Of a stretch of 6,755 nucleotides of DNA, positions 1 to 5,638 are shown in pieces. The translations under genes and the position numbers were made by a program. The notes under the pieces were generated by a model that made no database searches, was not told the DNA's origin, and saw only the letters and a program-made list of their open reading frames with translations. Within the stretch, counting starts at the first letter, position 1; each line of letters begins with the position of its first letter. Source of the stretch: an uncultured Peptococcaceae bacterium (lineage in GTDB: Bacteria; Bacillota; Dehalobacteriia; UBA4068; UBA4997); the NCBI GenBank assembly GCA_947626615.1, contig CANQSW010000074.1:1-6755 (forward strand), written 5' to 3'.

Positions 1-614
1 ATGCGGCAGCCGTCCATGTGGCCGCCGATGCGCTTGGAGCTGCTCTTCTCCTCGGGCACCGCGTCCACGTGCAGCAAAGCTTGGCTGTGCGCGTCGCGCA
101 GAACGTGGGCCAGTTCCGCAATCGGCTCCACCGCGCCCACCTCGTTATTGACCAGCATAACGCTGACCAGCACGGTATCGGGGCGCAGCAGGCGCGCCAG
201 ATCTCTGGCGTCCACCTGGCAGTTGGCGTCCACCGGCAGGATATCGACCTCGCAGCCCTCCTCCTGCAGCGCCTTGGCCGTATTCAGCACCGCCGGGTGC
301 TCCACCGCCGAGACGATCAGATGCCGGCCGCGCCGGCGGTTGGCCTGCATAACGCCGCGCAGCGCCAGATTATCGGCCTCCGTGCCGCCGGAGGTGAAAA
401 CGATCTCGCCGGGCTTGGCGTCCAGCGTCGCCGCGACGCGGCTTCTGGCCTGCTGCAGCAGCTTTTCCGCCTCTATGCCCCGCCGGTAGGCCGCCGAAGG
501 GTTGCCGAACTCCTCCCGCAGCATACGGCAGGCCAGCTCCGCCACCGGCTCTATCACCGGCGTGGTGCCGGAATTATCAAAATAGATCTCCTGTTTTGCC
601 ATATTCGACTCCAT
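1..614 (-). CDS. Cysteine desulfurase-like class V aminotransferase, C-terminus cut by window edge
   Basis: This looks like the N-terminal half of a PLP-dependent cysteine desulfurase (NifS/IscS type), which takes sulfur from cysteine for Fe-S clusters or tRNA thiolation. Counting from the second ATG (602), the visible signatures are IYFDNSGTT (6-14), TSGGTEADN (70-78, phosphate-binding loop), AVEHPAV with the PLP-stacking His102, NNEVG (152-156) and HVDAV with Asp180. The lysine that binds PLP and the catalytic cysteine loop would lie beyond the window. Two in-frame ATGs (614 and 602) each have a GAGG/GGAG motif 6 nt upstream, so the start is ambiguous; a TAG lies two codons before the first. 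After HVDAV the sequence stops matching the family: the usual Gln and following Gly-Lys are replaced by PEEKSSSKRIGG. It lies 80 bp downstream of degV on the same strand. The family call is sound for residues 1-182; the gene symbol is undetermined. Confidence 0.85.
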   Translation of the reverse strand, partial: MESNMAKQEIYFDNSGTTPVIEPVAELACRMLREEFGNPSAAYRRGIEAEKLLQQARSRVAATLDAKPGEIVFTSGGTEADNLALRGVMQANRRRGRHLIVSAVEHPAVLNTAKALQEEGCEVDILPVDANCQVDARDLARLLRPDTVLVSVMLVNNEVGAVEPIAELAHVLRDAHSQALLHVDAVPEEKSSSKRIGGHMDGCR

Positions 615-647
615 ATTCTACCTCGCTTGTTTTCGCCGCATAAAACA

Positions 648-679
648 GCTTGCCGGCAGCCCAAGGGCGGACGGCAAGC
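648..679 (-). terminator. Hairpin after degV, likely weak intrinsic terminator
   Basis: The stem GCTTGCCG/CGGCAAGC (648-655 with 672-679) is perfect over 8 bp. An inner GCCC/GGGC pair (659-662 with 665-668) closes a short loop, with GCA and GGA forming an internal loop between the two stems. Read on the minus strand it begins 15 nt after the degV stop and is followed by TGTTTTA, a short T-run. Only 33 bp separate it from the first start codon of the downstream desulfurase gene, which leaves little room for a separate promoter. It may therefore terminate partially or act as a processing or stability hairpin inside an operon. Confidence 0.6.
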
Positions 680-694
680 AGCAAAAGCACCGTA

Positions 695-1537
695 TTACGG
701 CAGCAGATAAAACAAAGCCACGCAGCCCGGGCCGAGATGCACGCCCACCGTGGGCCCGATGGGGCAGAGAATGACCTCGCCCAGCGTAAGCTCCGCTTTC
801 AGCTCCTCCAACAGCTTTTCCGCGCTGTCCTTTTGCAGAATATAGCTGACAAACAGCGTGACGCCGGAAAAATCCCGCCCGTCCGCCTCGATACGCTGCT
901 TCAGCCAGGCCAGAGCCTTGTTCATGCCGTGTACCTTGGCGGCCACCTCCAGCGAACCGTCCGGGCAGATGTTGATGACGGGCTTGATGTTCAGCGCCCG
1001 CGCCACCTGCGCCGTGGCGCCGCTGATGCGCCCGCCCTTGGCGAGATAAACCAGATCGTTGATCGCGCCGTAGCCCCGGCTGCGCTCGATGATATCCGGC
1101 AGCGCGCGCTCCACCTCGGCCAGACTTTGCCCAGCCGCCGCCAACCGCGCCGCCGCCAGCACCACCGCACCTTCGCCCAACGTGGCGCTTTTGGAATCAT
1201 ACACCGCCGTTTTTTCGCGGGGATAATCCGCCAGCATAACGCGCGCGCTGTCATAAAAGCCGGAAAGCGCGCCGGAAATGGTGATGACCAGCACCTCGTT
1301 GCCCGCTGCCAGCTCCTTTTGCAGCGCCAGCTCCAAAAGCCCCAGCGAGGGATAAGAAGTAGTCGGGAACTCGCCGCTCGTGGTCAGCCGCTCGTAGAAC
1401 TGCTCGGTGGTTATGGTCTGTTGGTCGGCAAAAGTCTCCGCCCCAAAGACGATGTTCATCGGCAGGCGAATGACGCCGTAGCGGTCGGCCAGCTCCGCCG
1501 GCAGGTCGCAGGCTGTGTCAGTTATGATTCTAAGCAT
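695..1537 (-). CDS. DegV family fatty-acid-binding protein (FakB-like)
   Basis: This is a complete 280-residue protein, the normal length for the DegV/FakB family. FakB proteins hold a fatty acid in the cytoplasm and present it to the kinase FakA for phosphorylation and entry into phospholipid synthesis. Visible family motifs in order are TDTACDLP (6-13), PTTSYPS (58-64, head-group-binding Ser/Thr), SGALSGFYDSA (88-98), DSKSATLGEG (114-123), YLAKGGRIS (164-172), LNIKPVI, and a C-terminal GPTVGVHLGPG loop. The ATG at 1537 has the strong Shine-Dalgarno AGGAGAGGG about 8 nt upstream. It lies 98 bp downstream of proC on the same strand with no good promoter between them, so co-transcription with proC is likely. 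No fakA-like gene is in the window, and the fatty acid specificity cannot be read from the sequence. Confidence 0.95.
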   Translation of the reverse strand: MLRIITDTACDLPAELADRYGVIRLPMNIVFGAETFADQQTITTEQFYERLTTSGEFPTTSYPSLGLLELALQKELAAGNEVLVITISGALSGFYDSARVMLADYPREKTAVYDSKSATLGEGAVVLAAARLAAAGQSLAEVERALPDIIERSRGYGAINDLVYLAKGGRISGATAQVARALNIKPVINICPDGSLEVAAKVHGMNKALAWLKQRIEADGRDFSGVTLFVSYILQKDSAEKLLEELKAELTLGEVILCPIGPTVGVHLGPGCVALFYLLP

Positions 1538-1573
1538 TAGGTTATCCCTCTCCTTGGCAAGTATACGTCTATC

Positions 1574-1589
1574 CGGCCGCAGCCGGCCG
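1574..1589 (-). repeat. GC-rich inverted repeat between proC and degV
   Basis: CGGCCG, CAGC, CGGCCG forms a 6-bp perfect stem with a 4-nt loop. On the transcribed (minus) strand it is followed by GATAGACG rather than a T-run, so it does not look like an intrinsic terminator. It could act as an mRNA processing or stability hairpin. The rest of this 98-bp gap (1591-1630) is AT-rich, and no gene is visible in it. Confidence 0.45.
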
Positions 1590-1635
1590 CAAATTTTCCA
1601 GCAATTTTTCGTTAAATTTTCGTTCGCGTCTTAGT

Positions 1636-2448
1636 TTAATCGGCCAGCTCGCGCGCCATTTCCTCGCTGCGCCCGGCGCAGGCTTGGCAGGCCTGCTCCA
1701 CCAGCCGCGGCAGAGCGTCGCCAAAAGCCGCCAGCGCCGCCGCCGTGGTGCCGCCCTTGGAGGTCACCTGCACGCGCAGCTCCGCCGGGCTTTCCGCCCG
1801 CGCCGCCAGCATCAGCCCGCTGCCGATCGCCGTCTGACGCGCCAGCTCGGCCGCCGTCACCGCAGAAAGCCCCAGCTTTTCGCCGGCCGCCGCCAGCGCC
1901 TCGGTGAAATAATAAAAATAGGCCGGGCCGCTGCCAGATATGGCCGTGAGCGCGTGGATATCCTTCTCCGCCAGCCAGACCGTCCGCCCCACGGCGGCAA
2001 AAACCTGTTCGGCCAGCTCTTTATGCTCCGGCATAGCCAACTTTCCCGGCATCAGCCCGGTGATCGCGGCCAGCACCTGCGCCGAAGTGTTTGGCATGGC
2101 GCGCACCACCGGCACACCGGGCAGCTTCGCCTCATAATAGGCCAACGGCAGCCCCGCCGCAATGGTCAGCACCAGCTGTTCGGGCCTTAGCAGCCCCGCC
2201 AGATCGGCCAAAAGGCCGGCCATCGACTGCGGCTTCACCGCCAGCAGCAGGATATCCGCCGCCGCCACCGCGTCGGCCAGCGTATCGAAAGCGGCCGCGT
2301 TCAGCTCCGCCGCCAGCGCCACCGCCTTGGCCGGCGTGATATCGTAAAAGCCGGGGCAAAACGGCGCCTCGTTAGCCAAAAGCCCGCGCCCGATCGCCGC
2401 CGCCATATTGCCGCTGCCCAGAAAGACCAGCCGCTTCGCTTCCGTCAT
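1636..2448 (-). CDS. proC: Pyrroline-5-carboxylate reductase
   Basis: ProC reduces 1-pyrroline-5-carboxylate to L-proline with NAD(P)H, the last step of proline synthesis, in the cytoplasm. The 270-residue protein is full length for the family. The N-terminal Rossmann fold shows GSGNMA (11-16), AVKPQ (70-74) and RAMPNT (116-121). The C-terminal dimerisation domain carries the family signature, with SGSGPAYFYYFTEA (171-184) and TSKGGTT (229-235). The ATG at 2448 is preceded by GGAGG 9 nt upstream. The gene starts only 16 bp after the stop of the GerMN lipoprotein gene, so the two are almost certainly co-transcribed. No other proline gene (proA, proB) is in the window. Nothing appears broken or missing. 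Confidence 0.97.
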   Translation of the reverse strand: MTEAKRLVFLGSGNMAAAIGRGLLANEAPFCPGFYDITPAKAVALAAELNAAAFDTLADAVAAADILLLAVKPQSMAGLLADLAGLLRPEQLVLTIAAGLPLAYYEAKLPGVPVVRAMPNTSAQVLAAITGLMPGKLAMPEHKELAEQVFAAVGRTVWLAEKDIHALTAISGSGPAYFYYFTEALAAAGEKLGLSAVTAAELARQTAIGSGLMLAARAESPAELRVQVTSKGGTTAAALAAFGDALPRLVEQACQACAGRSEEMARELAD

Positions 2449-2464
2449 CGCAACATTCCTCCGT

Positions 2465-3445
2465 TTACTGCACCGCCAGGTTGTTCACCTGGTTGAAGCT
2501 GAAATCGTCGTGCTCCACCGTAAGCCCCGCCGCCACCTCGGTGCCGTGCGGCAGCAGCTCCACCGGCTGGCCGTCGATAGTGATATAAAGGGTGTTCACC
2601 TCGTCCACGTTGGCAAACGTCGCCAGCAGACTGTCCACCAGCAGGCGCTCCTGCGCGCTGCCGCCGGTCTCCAGCAGCTCGGCGCCAAAATCTATGGTGA
2701 GCGCGCCGTTGGCATAGGCGACAGCTTTCGCCGTAACGCCCTCCGGCAGAGCGGAATAAAGACCGCTGCCTTTGGGCGGCGCGTCGCTCCAGGCTGCCAC
2801 CAGCTCGGCCAGATAATCGAACAGAGCGTCGTCGCCGCTGTGATCGTCCCGGCTGATCGGCAGCGTCAGCGGCACCAGATACATCGCCTGGCCGTCCGCA
2901 TAATAAACGTATGAACCGCCCCTGCCGTTGCTGTAATCGTTCAGGCAATCGAAGGAATAAGGCTCCTCCAGCAGCGCCTGGCCGTTATAGCCAAGCAAAA
3001 TGGCGGCGGTCGTGCCGTCCTGCTCCAGCAGCTCGTCGTTCACCGTGGCGTAGAATGCGTCAAGGTCCACGTCGTCCAGCGTGAGCGGCGAATCGCCCTG
3101 CAGGCTGATATTCACCACGCCGTCGGCATAATAAAGGTCGCTCAGCTTCACGCCCTGCGGCAGCGCCTGCCGGCAGAAGGAATCCGGCGGGCCGGCCAAC
3201 AGCTTCTCCAGCGCGATCCAGATAGTGTCGCGGCTGGAATTTATGCCGTAGGAAAGCGGCGTTAACGTGTCGCTGTCCGCCGAGGGGAAATACACCGTTA
3301 CCGAGCTTTGCGGCTCCTGCGAAAGCAGATCGGGCGCAACGTCGGGCCGCCCGCCCTGCCCCGGTCTATCGCCGCCGCAGGCGCTGAGCGTGAGCGCCAT
3401 GACCAGCGCCAGCGCCAGACCTAGGCGTTTACACAGCTTATTCAT
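2465..3445 (-). CDS. Lipoprotein with two GerMN domains (GerM-like)
   Basis: This is a 326-residue exported lipoprotein. Residues 1-22 form a signal peptide (MNK, basic residues, then a Leu/Ala-rich core) ending in the lipobox LSAC with the lipidated Cys23. After a Gly/Pro-rich linker come two GerMN-type repeats. The first spans about 49-165 (VTVYFP start, then LEKLLAGPP, LPQGVKL and DGVVNISL). The second spans about 185-315 (YLVPLTLPI, LPEGVTA, NGALTIDFG, LLVDSLLATFANVDEV, ITIDGQ). B. subtilis GerM, involved in sporulation and germination, has the same double-domain layout, but GerMN proteins also occur in non-spore-formers, so a spore role is not shown here. I chose ATG 3445 because GGGAGG lies 7 nt upstream; a TTG five codons earlier overlaps that ribosome binding site. 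It is followed after 16 bp by proC. Confidence 0.9.
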   Translation of the reverse strand: MNKLCKRLGLALALVMALTLSACGGDRPGQGGRPDVAPDLLSQEPQSSVTVYFPSADSDTLTPLSYGINSSRDTIWIALEKLLAGPPDSFCRQALPQGVKLSDLYYADGVVNISLQGDSPLTLDDVDLDAFYATVNDELLEQDGTTAAILLGYNGQALLEEPYSFDCLNDYSNGRGGSYVYYADGQAMYLVPLTLPISRDDHSGDDALFDYLAELVAAWSDAPPKGSGLYSALPEGVTAKAVAYANGALTIDFGAELLETGGSAQERLLVDSLLATFANVDEVNTLYITIDGQPVELLPHGTEVAAGLTVEHDDFSFNQVNNLAVQ

Positions 3446-3562
3446 CGTAAAACCTCCCAATTACTTACCAATGGCTGCTTTTCCGTCCTCCTAAACCTCC
3501 AAACGACTATCACGCGCCGCGCCGGGCCGCAAGCCCAGGCCGGCGGGCAAAAACTCTGTAAT
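3446..3562 (-). promoter_or_regulatory. Structured 5' leader of the GerMN-proC operon
   Basis: The predicted leader runs about 117 nt from the inferred transcription start (~3562) to the lipoprotein ATG. It contains a GC-rich hairpin, CGCCGG/CCGGCG (3520-3525 with 3540-3545, 14-nt loop with further partial pairing). Two strong SD-like motifs follow with no ATG at a suitable distance (CCTCC at 3496-3500 and CCTCCT at 3487-3492, read as GGAGG and AGGAGG on the minus strand). The real ribosome binding site GGGAGG is next to the start codon. No known riboswitch class was recognised. Confidence 0.45.
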
Positions 3563-3568
3563 AGTAGT

Positions 3569-3597
3569 AGTATAACACATATCCGGCCGTCGCGCAA
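3569..3597 (-). promoter_or_regulatory. Sigma-A type promoter for GerMN lipoprotein-proC
   Basis: On the minus strand a -35 TTGCGC (3592-3597) and a -10 TATACT (3569-3574) are separated by exactly 17 bp. The -10 is preceded by TGT, an extended -10 element. The -10 matches consensus at 5 of 6 positions and the -35 at 4 of 6. It lies just downstream of the yfbR stop codon in an otherwise GC-rich gap. The predicted start is near 3562. Confidence 0.75.
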
Positions 3598-3622
3598 CCT
3601 GAGCCGCGCCCGGCGGCCGCCG

Positions 3623-4201
3623 TTATTTTTTCAACTCGTCCAGCGTCAGCTTAAAGGAAGGCACGAAATGTTCCATAAAATAAGCCACCTCCGGCCGCTC
3701 GCGGTATTGCGCCAGCTTAGCCTCCGTCGCCTGATACGCCACCTGAAATTCCCGGTTGCCCGCGCCCACCTCGTCCACGCACTTCAGATAGGCGCAGAGC
3801 TTGTCGGCGATATGCACCAGCAGCGTCTCCTCCGATGCCTCCGGCAGCAGCAGCGGGCGATATTCCGGCTGCAGCTCCGCCGGCAGCTTCGCCAGCAGCT
3901 CGTCCGCCGCCCCGGCCTCCAGCGCGTGAAAAACGCGCTCGATCTCCGGGTTCGCGTATTTCACGGGGGTGGGCAGGTCGCCCGTCACCGTCTCGCTCAC
4001 GTCGTGATAAAGCGCCAGAGCCGCCACCCTGCCTTCGTCTATCTGCCCGCCGTACAAACGGTTTTTGATCACGGCCAGCGCGTGCGCCACCACGGCCACC
4101 TGCCAGCTGTGCTCCTGCGTGTTCTCCTCATAGCTGTTGCGCATCAGCCCCCAGCGGCGGATCAAACGCAACCGGCTGATATAAGCGAAAAAGTGATTCA
4201 T
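3623..4201 (-). CDS. yfbR: HD-domain 5'-deoxynucleotidase, YfbR type
   Basis: YfbR-type enzymes remove the 5' phosphate from deoxyribonucleoside monophosphates, helping to balance dNTP pools and thymidylate supply in the cytoplasm. The 192-residue protein aligns by eye along its full length with E. coli YfbR, from the HFFA-ISRL start to the FMEHFVPSFKLTLDE end. The HD metal ligands are all present: His31 (in QEHSWQV), His66-Asp67 (in YHDVSE) and Asp133 (in ADKLCAYLK). Arg16-Trp17 and Glu70 match residues linked to substrate specificity and catalysis, and GDLPTPVKY (74-82) is a family signature. ATG 4201 has a perfect AGGAGG 8 nt upstream. It diverges from ksgA, with a 100-bp gap holding overlapping promoters. 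Substrate preference is inferred from the family. No T-run terminator is visible after its stop, so some read-through into the GerMN operon is possible. Confidence 0.94.
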   Translation of the reverse strand: MNHFFAYISRLRLIRRWGLMRNSYEENTQEHSWQVAVVAHALAVIKNRLYGGQIDEGRVAALALYHDVSETVTGDLPTPVKYANPEIERVFHALEAGAADELLAKLPAELQPEYRPLLLPEASEETLLVHIADKLCAYLKCVDEVGAGNREFQVAYQATEAKLAQYRERPEVAYFMEHFVPSFKLTLDELKK

Positions 4202-4221
4202 TCTGCCAGCCTCCTTTGGGG

Positions 4222-4237
4222 CGCGGTATCGCCCGCG
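4222..4237 (-). repeat. Small hairpin in the yfbR leader
   Basis: CGCGG/CCGCG (4222-4226 with 4233-4237) can pair around a 6-nt loop in the predicted ~42-nt yfbR leader, just upstream of the AGGAGG. Its effect, if any, is unknown. Confidence 0.3.
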
Positions 4238-4249
4238 GCCTGTTTTTGT

Positions 4250-4278
4250 ATTATAACAAATATTTCTTGTGTTGGCAA
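4250..4278 (-). promoter_or_regulatory. yfbR: Near-consensus promoter for yfbR
   Basis: On the minus strand, -35 TTGCCA (4273-4278, 5 of 6) and a perfect -10 TATAAT (4250-4255) are spaced by exactly 17 bp. A TGT directly upstream of the -10 makes an extended -10. The predicted start near 4243 gives a leader of about 42 nt. Its -35 lies inside the spacer of the divergent ksgA promoter. Confidence 0.85.
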
Positions 4279-4295
4279 ATTTTCTGGGCTATAAT
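4267..4295 (+). promoter_or_regulatory. ksgA: Promoter for ksgA, overlapping the yfbR promoter
   Basis: A perfect -10 TATAAT (4290-4295) lies 17 bp after a weak -35 TTGTGT (4267-4272, only the TTG conserved). The -10 ends 6 nt before the ksgA ATG, so the expected +1 (seventh base after the -10) is the A of the start codon. That predicts a leaderless mRNA. The -35 directly abuts the yfbR -35 on the other strand. Confidence 0.65.
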
Positions 4296-4301
4296 AGCAG
4301 C

Positions 4302-5207
4302 ATGGATAACACGAAAAAGATTGCCACCCCCAGCGTGACGCGCGATCTGCTGCGCTCTCACGGCGTGGCCGCCAAAAAAAGCCTGGGGCAGAATTTCATC
4401 GTCGAACCGCAGGTCATCGAGCATATCGTGCGGACCGCCGGCTGCGATAAGCGCGATCTGGTGCTGGAGATCGGGCCGGGGCTGGGCGCGCTCACGCAGG
4501 CTTTGGCCGCGGCCGCCGGGCAGGTGGTGGCGCTGGAGATCGACAAAACGCTGCTGCCGCCTTTGAACGCGCAATTCGCCGCCTGCCCCAACGTGGCGAT
4601 ACTTCAGGCCGACGCATTGCAGGCGGATATCGCGCGGCTGCTTGAGCCCTACGCCGCAAAAGCGGAGCTGCGGCCCGGCTTCATGGCGGTGGCCAACCTG
4701 CCGTATTACATCACCACGCCGCTGCTGCTGCGCTTTCTGACGGAGGATCTGCCCTGGCGGCGGCTGGTCTTTATGGTGCAAAAAGAGGTGGCCGCGCGTC
4801 TGCAGGCCGCGCCCGGCGGCAAGGATTACGGCGCGCTCTCGCTGGCCGTGCAGTATCGGGCCAACGTCAGCGTCGCGTTTACCGTACCGGCCGCCGTGTT
4901 CCTGCCGCGCCCGAAGGTGGATTCCGCCGTGGTGGTGCTGGATAGGCCGGAGCGCCCCGCCGTCAGCGTGCGGAGCGAGGCGGCGCTTTTTGCCGTGATC
5001 CGCGCGGGCTTCAACCAGCGGCGCAAAACGCTGGCCAACGCGCTGGCCGGCAACCTGGGGCTTGCCAAAGACGAGTTGGCCGCGGCGTTTGCTGGGGCGC
5101 AGGTGGACGGCGCCTGCCGGGCCGAAGCGTTGACGCTGGCCGACTTCGCCCGCCTGGCCGACGCGATAACCGATTTGAAGCAACGTAATATGGAGGAAAT
5201 CAAATGA
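4302..5207 (+). CDS. ksgA: 16S rRNA dimethyladenosine transferase
   Basis: KsgA (RsmA) transfers four methyl groups from S-adenosylmethionine to the two adjacent adenines near the 3' end of 16S rRNA, a late step in 30S assembly. The 301-residue protein shows ATPSVTRDLL (8-17), KKSLGQNF (25-32), the SAM-binding motif LEIGPGLGALT (55-65), acidic EID (79-81), the target-adenine motif NLPYY (132-136) and FLPRPKVDSAVV (200-211), followed by the small C-terminal domain. ATG 4302 is chosen because the family normally begins just before IATP. An in-frame GTG at 4269 would add 11 unconserved residues and overlaps the -35. There is no Shine-Dalgarno upstream of the ATG, unlike every other gene here, consistent with a leaderless message. 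The TGA overlaps the next gene's ATG (ATGA), suggesting translational coupling. Confidence 0.96.
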   Translation: MDNTKKIATPSVTRDLLRSHGVAAKKSLGQNFIVEPQVIEHIVRTAGCDKRDLVLEIGPGLGALTQALAAAAGQVVALEIDKTLLPPLNAQFAACPNVAILQADALQADIARLLEPYAAKAELRPGFMAVANLPYYITTPLLLRFLTEDLPWRRLVFMVQKEVAARLQAAPGGKDYGALSLAVQYRANVSVAFTVPAAVFLPRPKVDSAVVVLDRPERPAVSVRSEAALFAVIRAGFNQRRKTLANALAGNLGLAKDELAAAFAGAQVDGACRAEALTLADFARLADAITDLKQRNMEEIK

Positions 5208-5622
5208 AAAAATTTTTGCTGCTTTGGCACACTCTGATGCTGGCGCTGCTTTTGGCGGCCTGCGGCGGTGCCCCGGCGCACACGCTTACCTATGAGCGCG
5301 GCGAATTGACCGAGACCGAAATAAACGGCGAAGCCGTGCCCAGCATATACGTCTACACGGAATACGCCAACAACAGCGGCGAGGCCGCTATACCGGCGGA
5401 CGAGGTCTCGGTGAAAGTCTATCAGCACGGCGTGGAACAGACGGTTTTCGTCCTGACGGGAGAAAAATTCGGTGATTATAGCCAGTGCGACGCCAGCGTG
5501 CAGGCCGGCAGCACGGCAAAGATTGTGTGGACTTTTGAGCGCGAGGACGATTCTGAAGTCACCGTGGAGCTTTCCGACGGCAGCACCTATACTATCACGA
5601 AATAGCCCCGACGCGATAACCG
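5158..5622 (+). repeat. 15-bp perfect direct repeat flanking the small lipoprotein gene
   Basis: CCGACGCGATAACCG occurs at 5158-5172, in the last codons of ksgA, and again at 5608-5622, just after the stop of the small lipoprotein gene. The copies are exactly 450 bp apart, a multiple of three, so both lie in the ksgA reading frame. The coordinates given span both copies and the gene between them. Confidence 0.85.
5204..5605 (+). CDS. Small lipoprotein of unknown function (resembles DUF5067-type)
   Basis: This is a 133-residue exported lipoprotein. The signal peptide MKKFLLLWHTLMLALLLAAC ends in the lipobox LAAC with Cys20. The mature part looks all-beta: a pattern of IYVYTEYANNSGEAA, VSVKVYQHGVEQ, DASVQAGSTAKIVWTFE and VTVELSDGSTYTI. 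The order of a strand with N-N-S, a strand with a Y-Q-x-G-V turn and then an x-x-G-S-T strand resembles the immunoglobulin-like fold of DUF5067-type Firmicutes lipoproteins. That family assignment is by eye and uncertain. ATG 5204 has GGAGG 7 nt upstream, inside the end of ksgA, and overlaps the ksgA stop by 4 nt, so the two are co-transcribed and probably translationally coupled. A surface lipoprotein is an odd partner for an rRNA methylase, and its function cannot be inferred from that context. Confidence 0.85.
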   Translation: MKKFLLLWHTLMLALLLAACGGAPAHTLTYERGELTETEINGEAVPSIYVYTEYANNSGEAAIPADEVSVKVYQHGVEQTVFVLTGEKFGDYSQCDASVQAGSTAKIVWTFEREDDSEVTVELSDGSTYTITK

Positions 5623-5638
5623 CCCAAGCCGAAAACGC

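Noticed and set aside
1560..1565. TATACT on the minus strand upstream of degV as a -10 box
   Set aside because: No -35 at 16-18 bp (GGCCGG there), and the implied start would fall inside the degV Shine-Dalgarno.
1591..1630. AT-rich stretch with repeated AAATTTTC between proC and degV as an operator or repeat array
   Set aside because: Only two short imperfect copies. Low complexity is enough to explain it.
3446..3460. TTG 3460 as the GerMN lipoprotein start
   Set aside because: Its second and third codons are the SD for ATG 3445, which is followed by a normal signal peptide.
3611..3632. GC palindrome plus T-run on the plus strand (CGGCGGCCGCCG then TTATTTTTT) as a terminator
   Set aside because: No plus-strand gene precedes it, the palindrome leaves only a 4-bp stem with a 4-nt loop, and the T-run is the Lys codons and stop of yfbR read backwards.
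4269..4301. GTG 4269 as the ksgA start
   Set aside because: No SD, adds unconserved residues, and overlaps the -35 element. ATG 4302 matches the usual KsgA N-terminus.
4251..5183. Long open frame opposite ksgA, and similar long antisense frames opposite degV, proC and panB
   Set aside because: They are shadows of real genes in GC-rich DNA: rich in Arg, His, Gln and Ala, with no recognisable motifs and no ribosome binding sites, while the opposite strand carries a clear family match.
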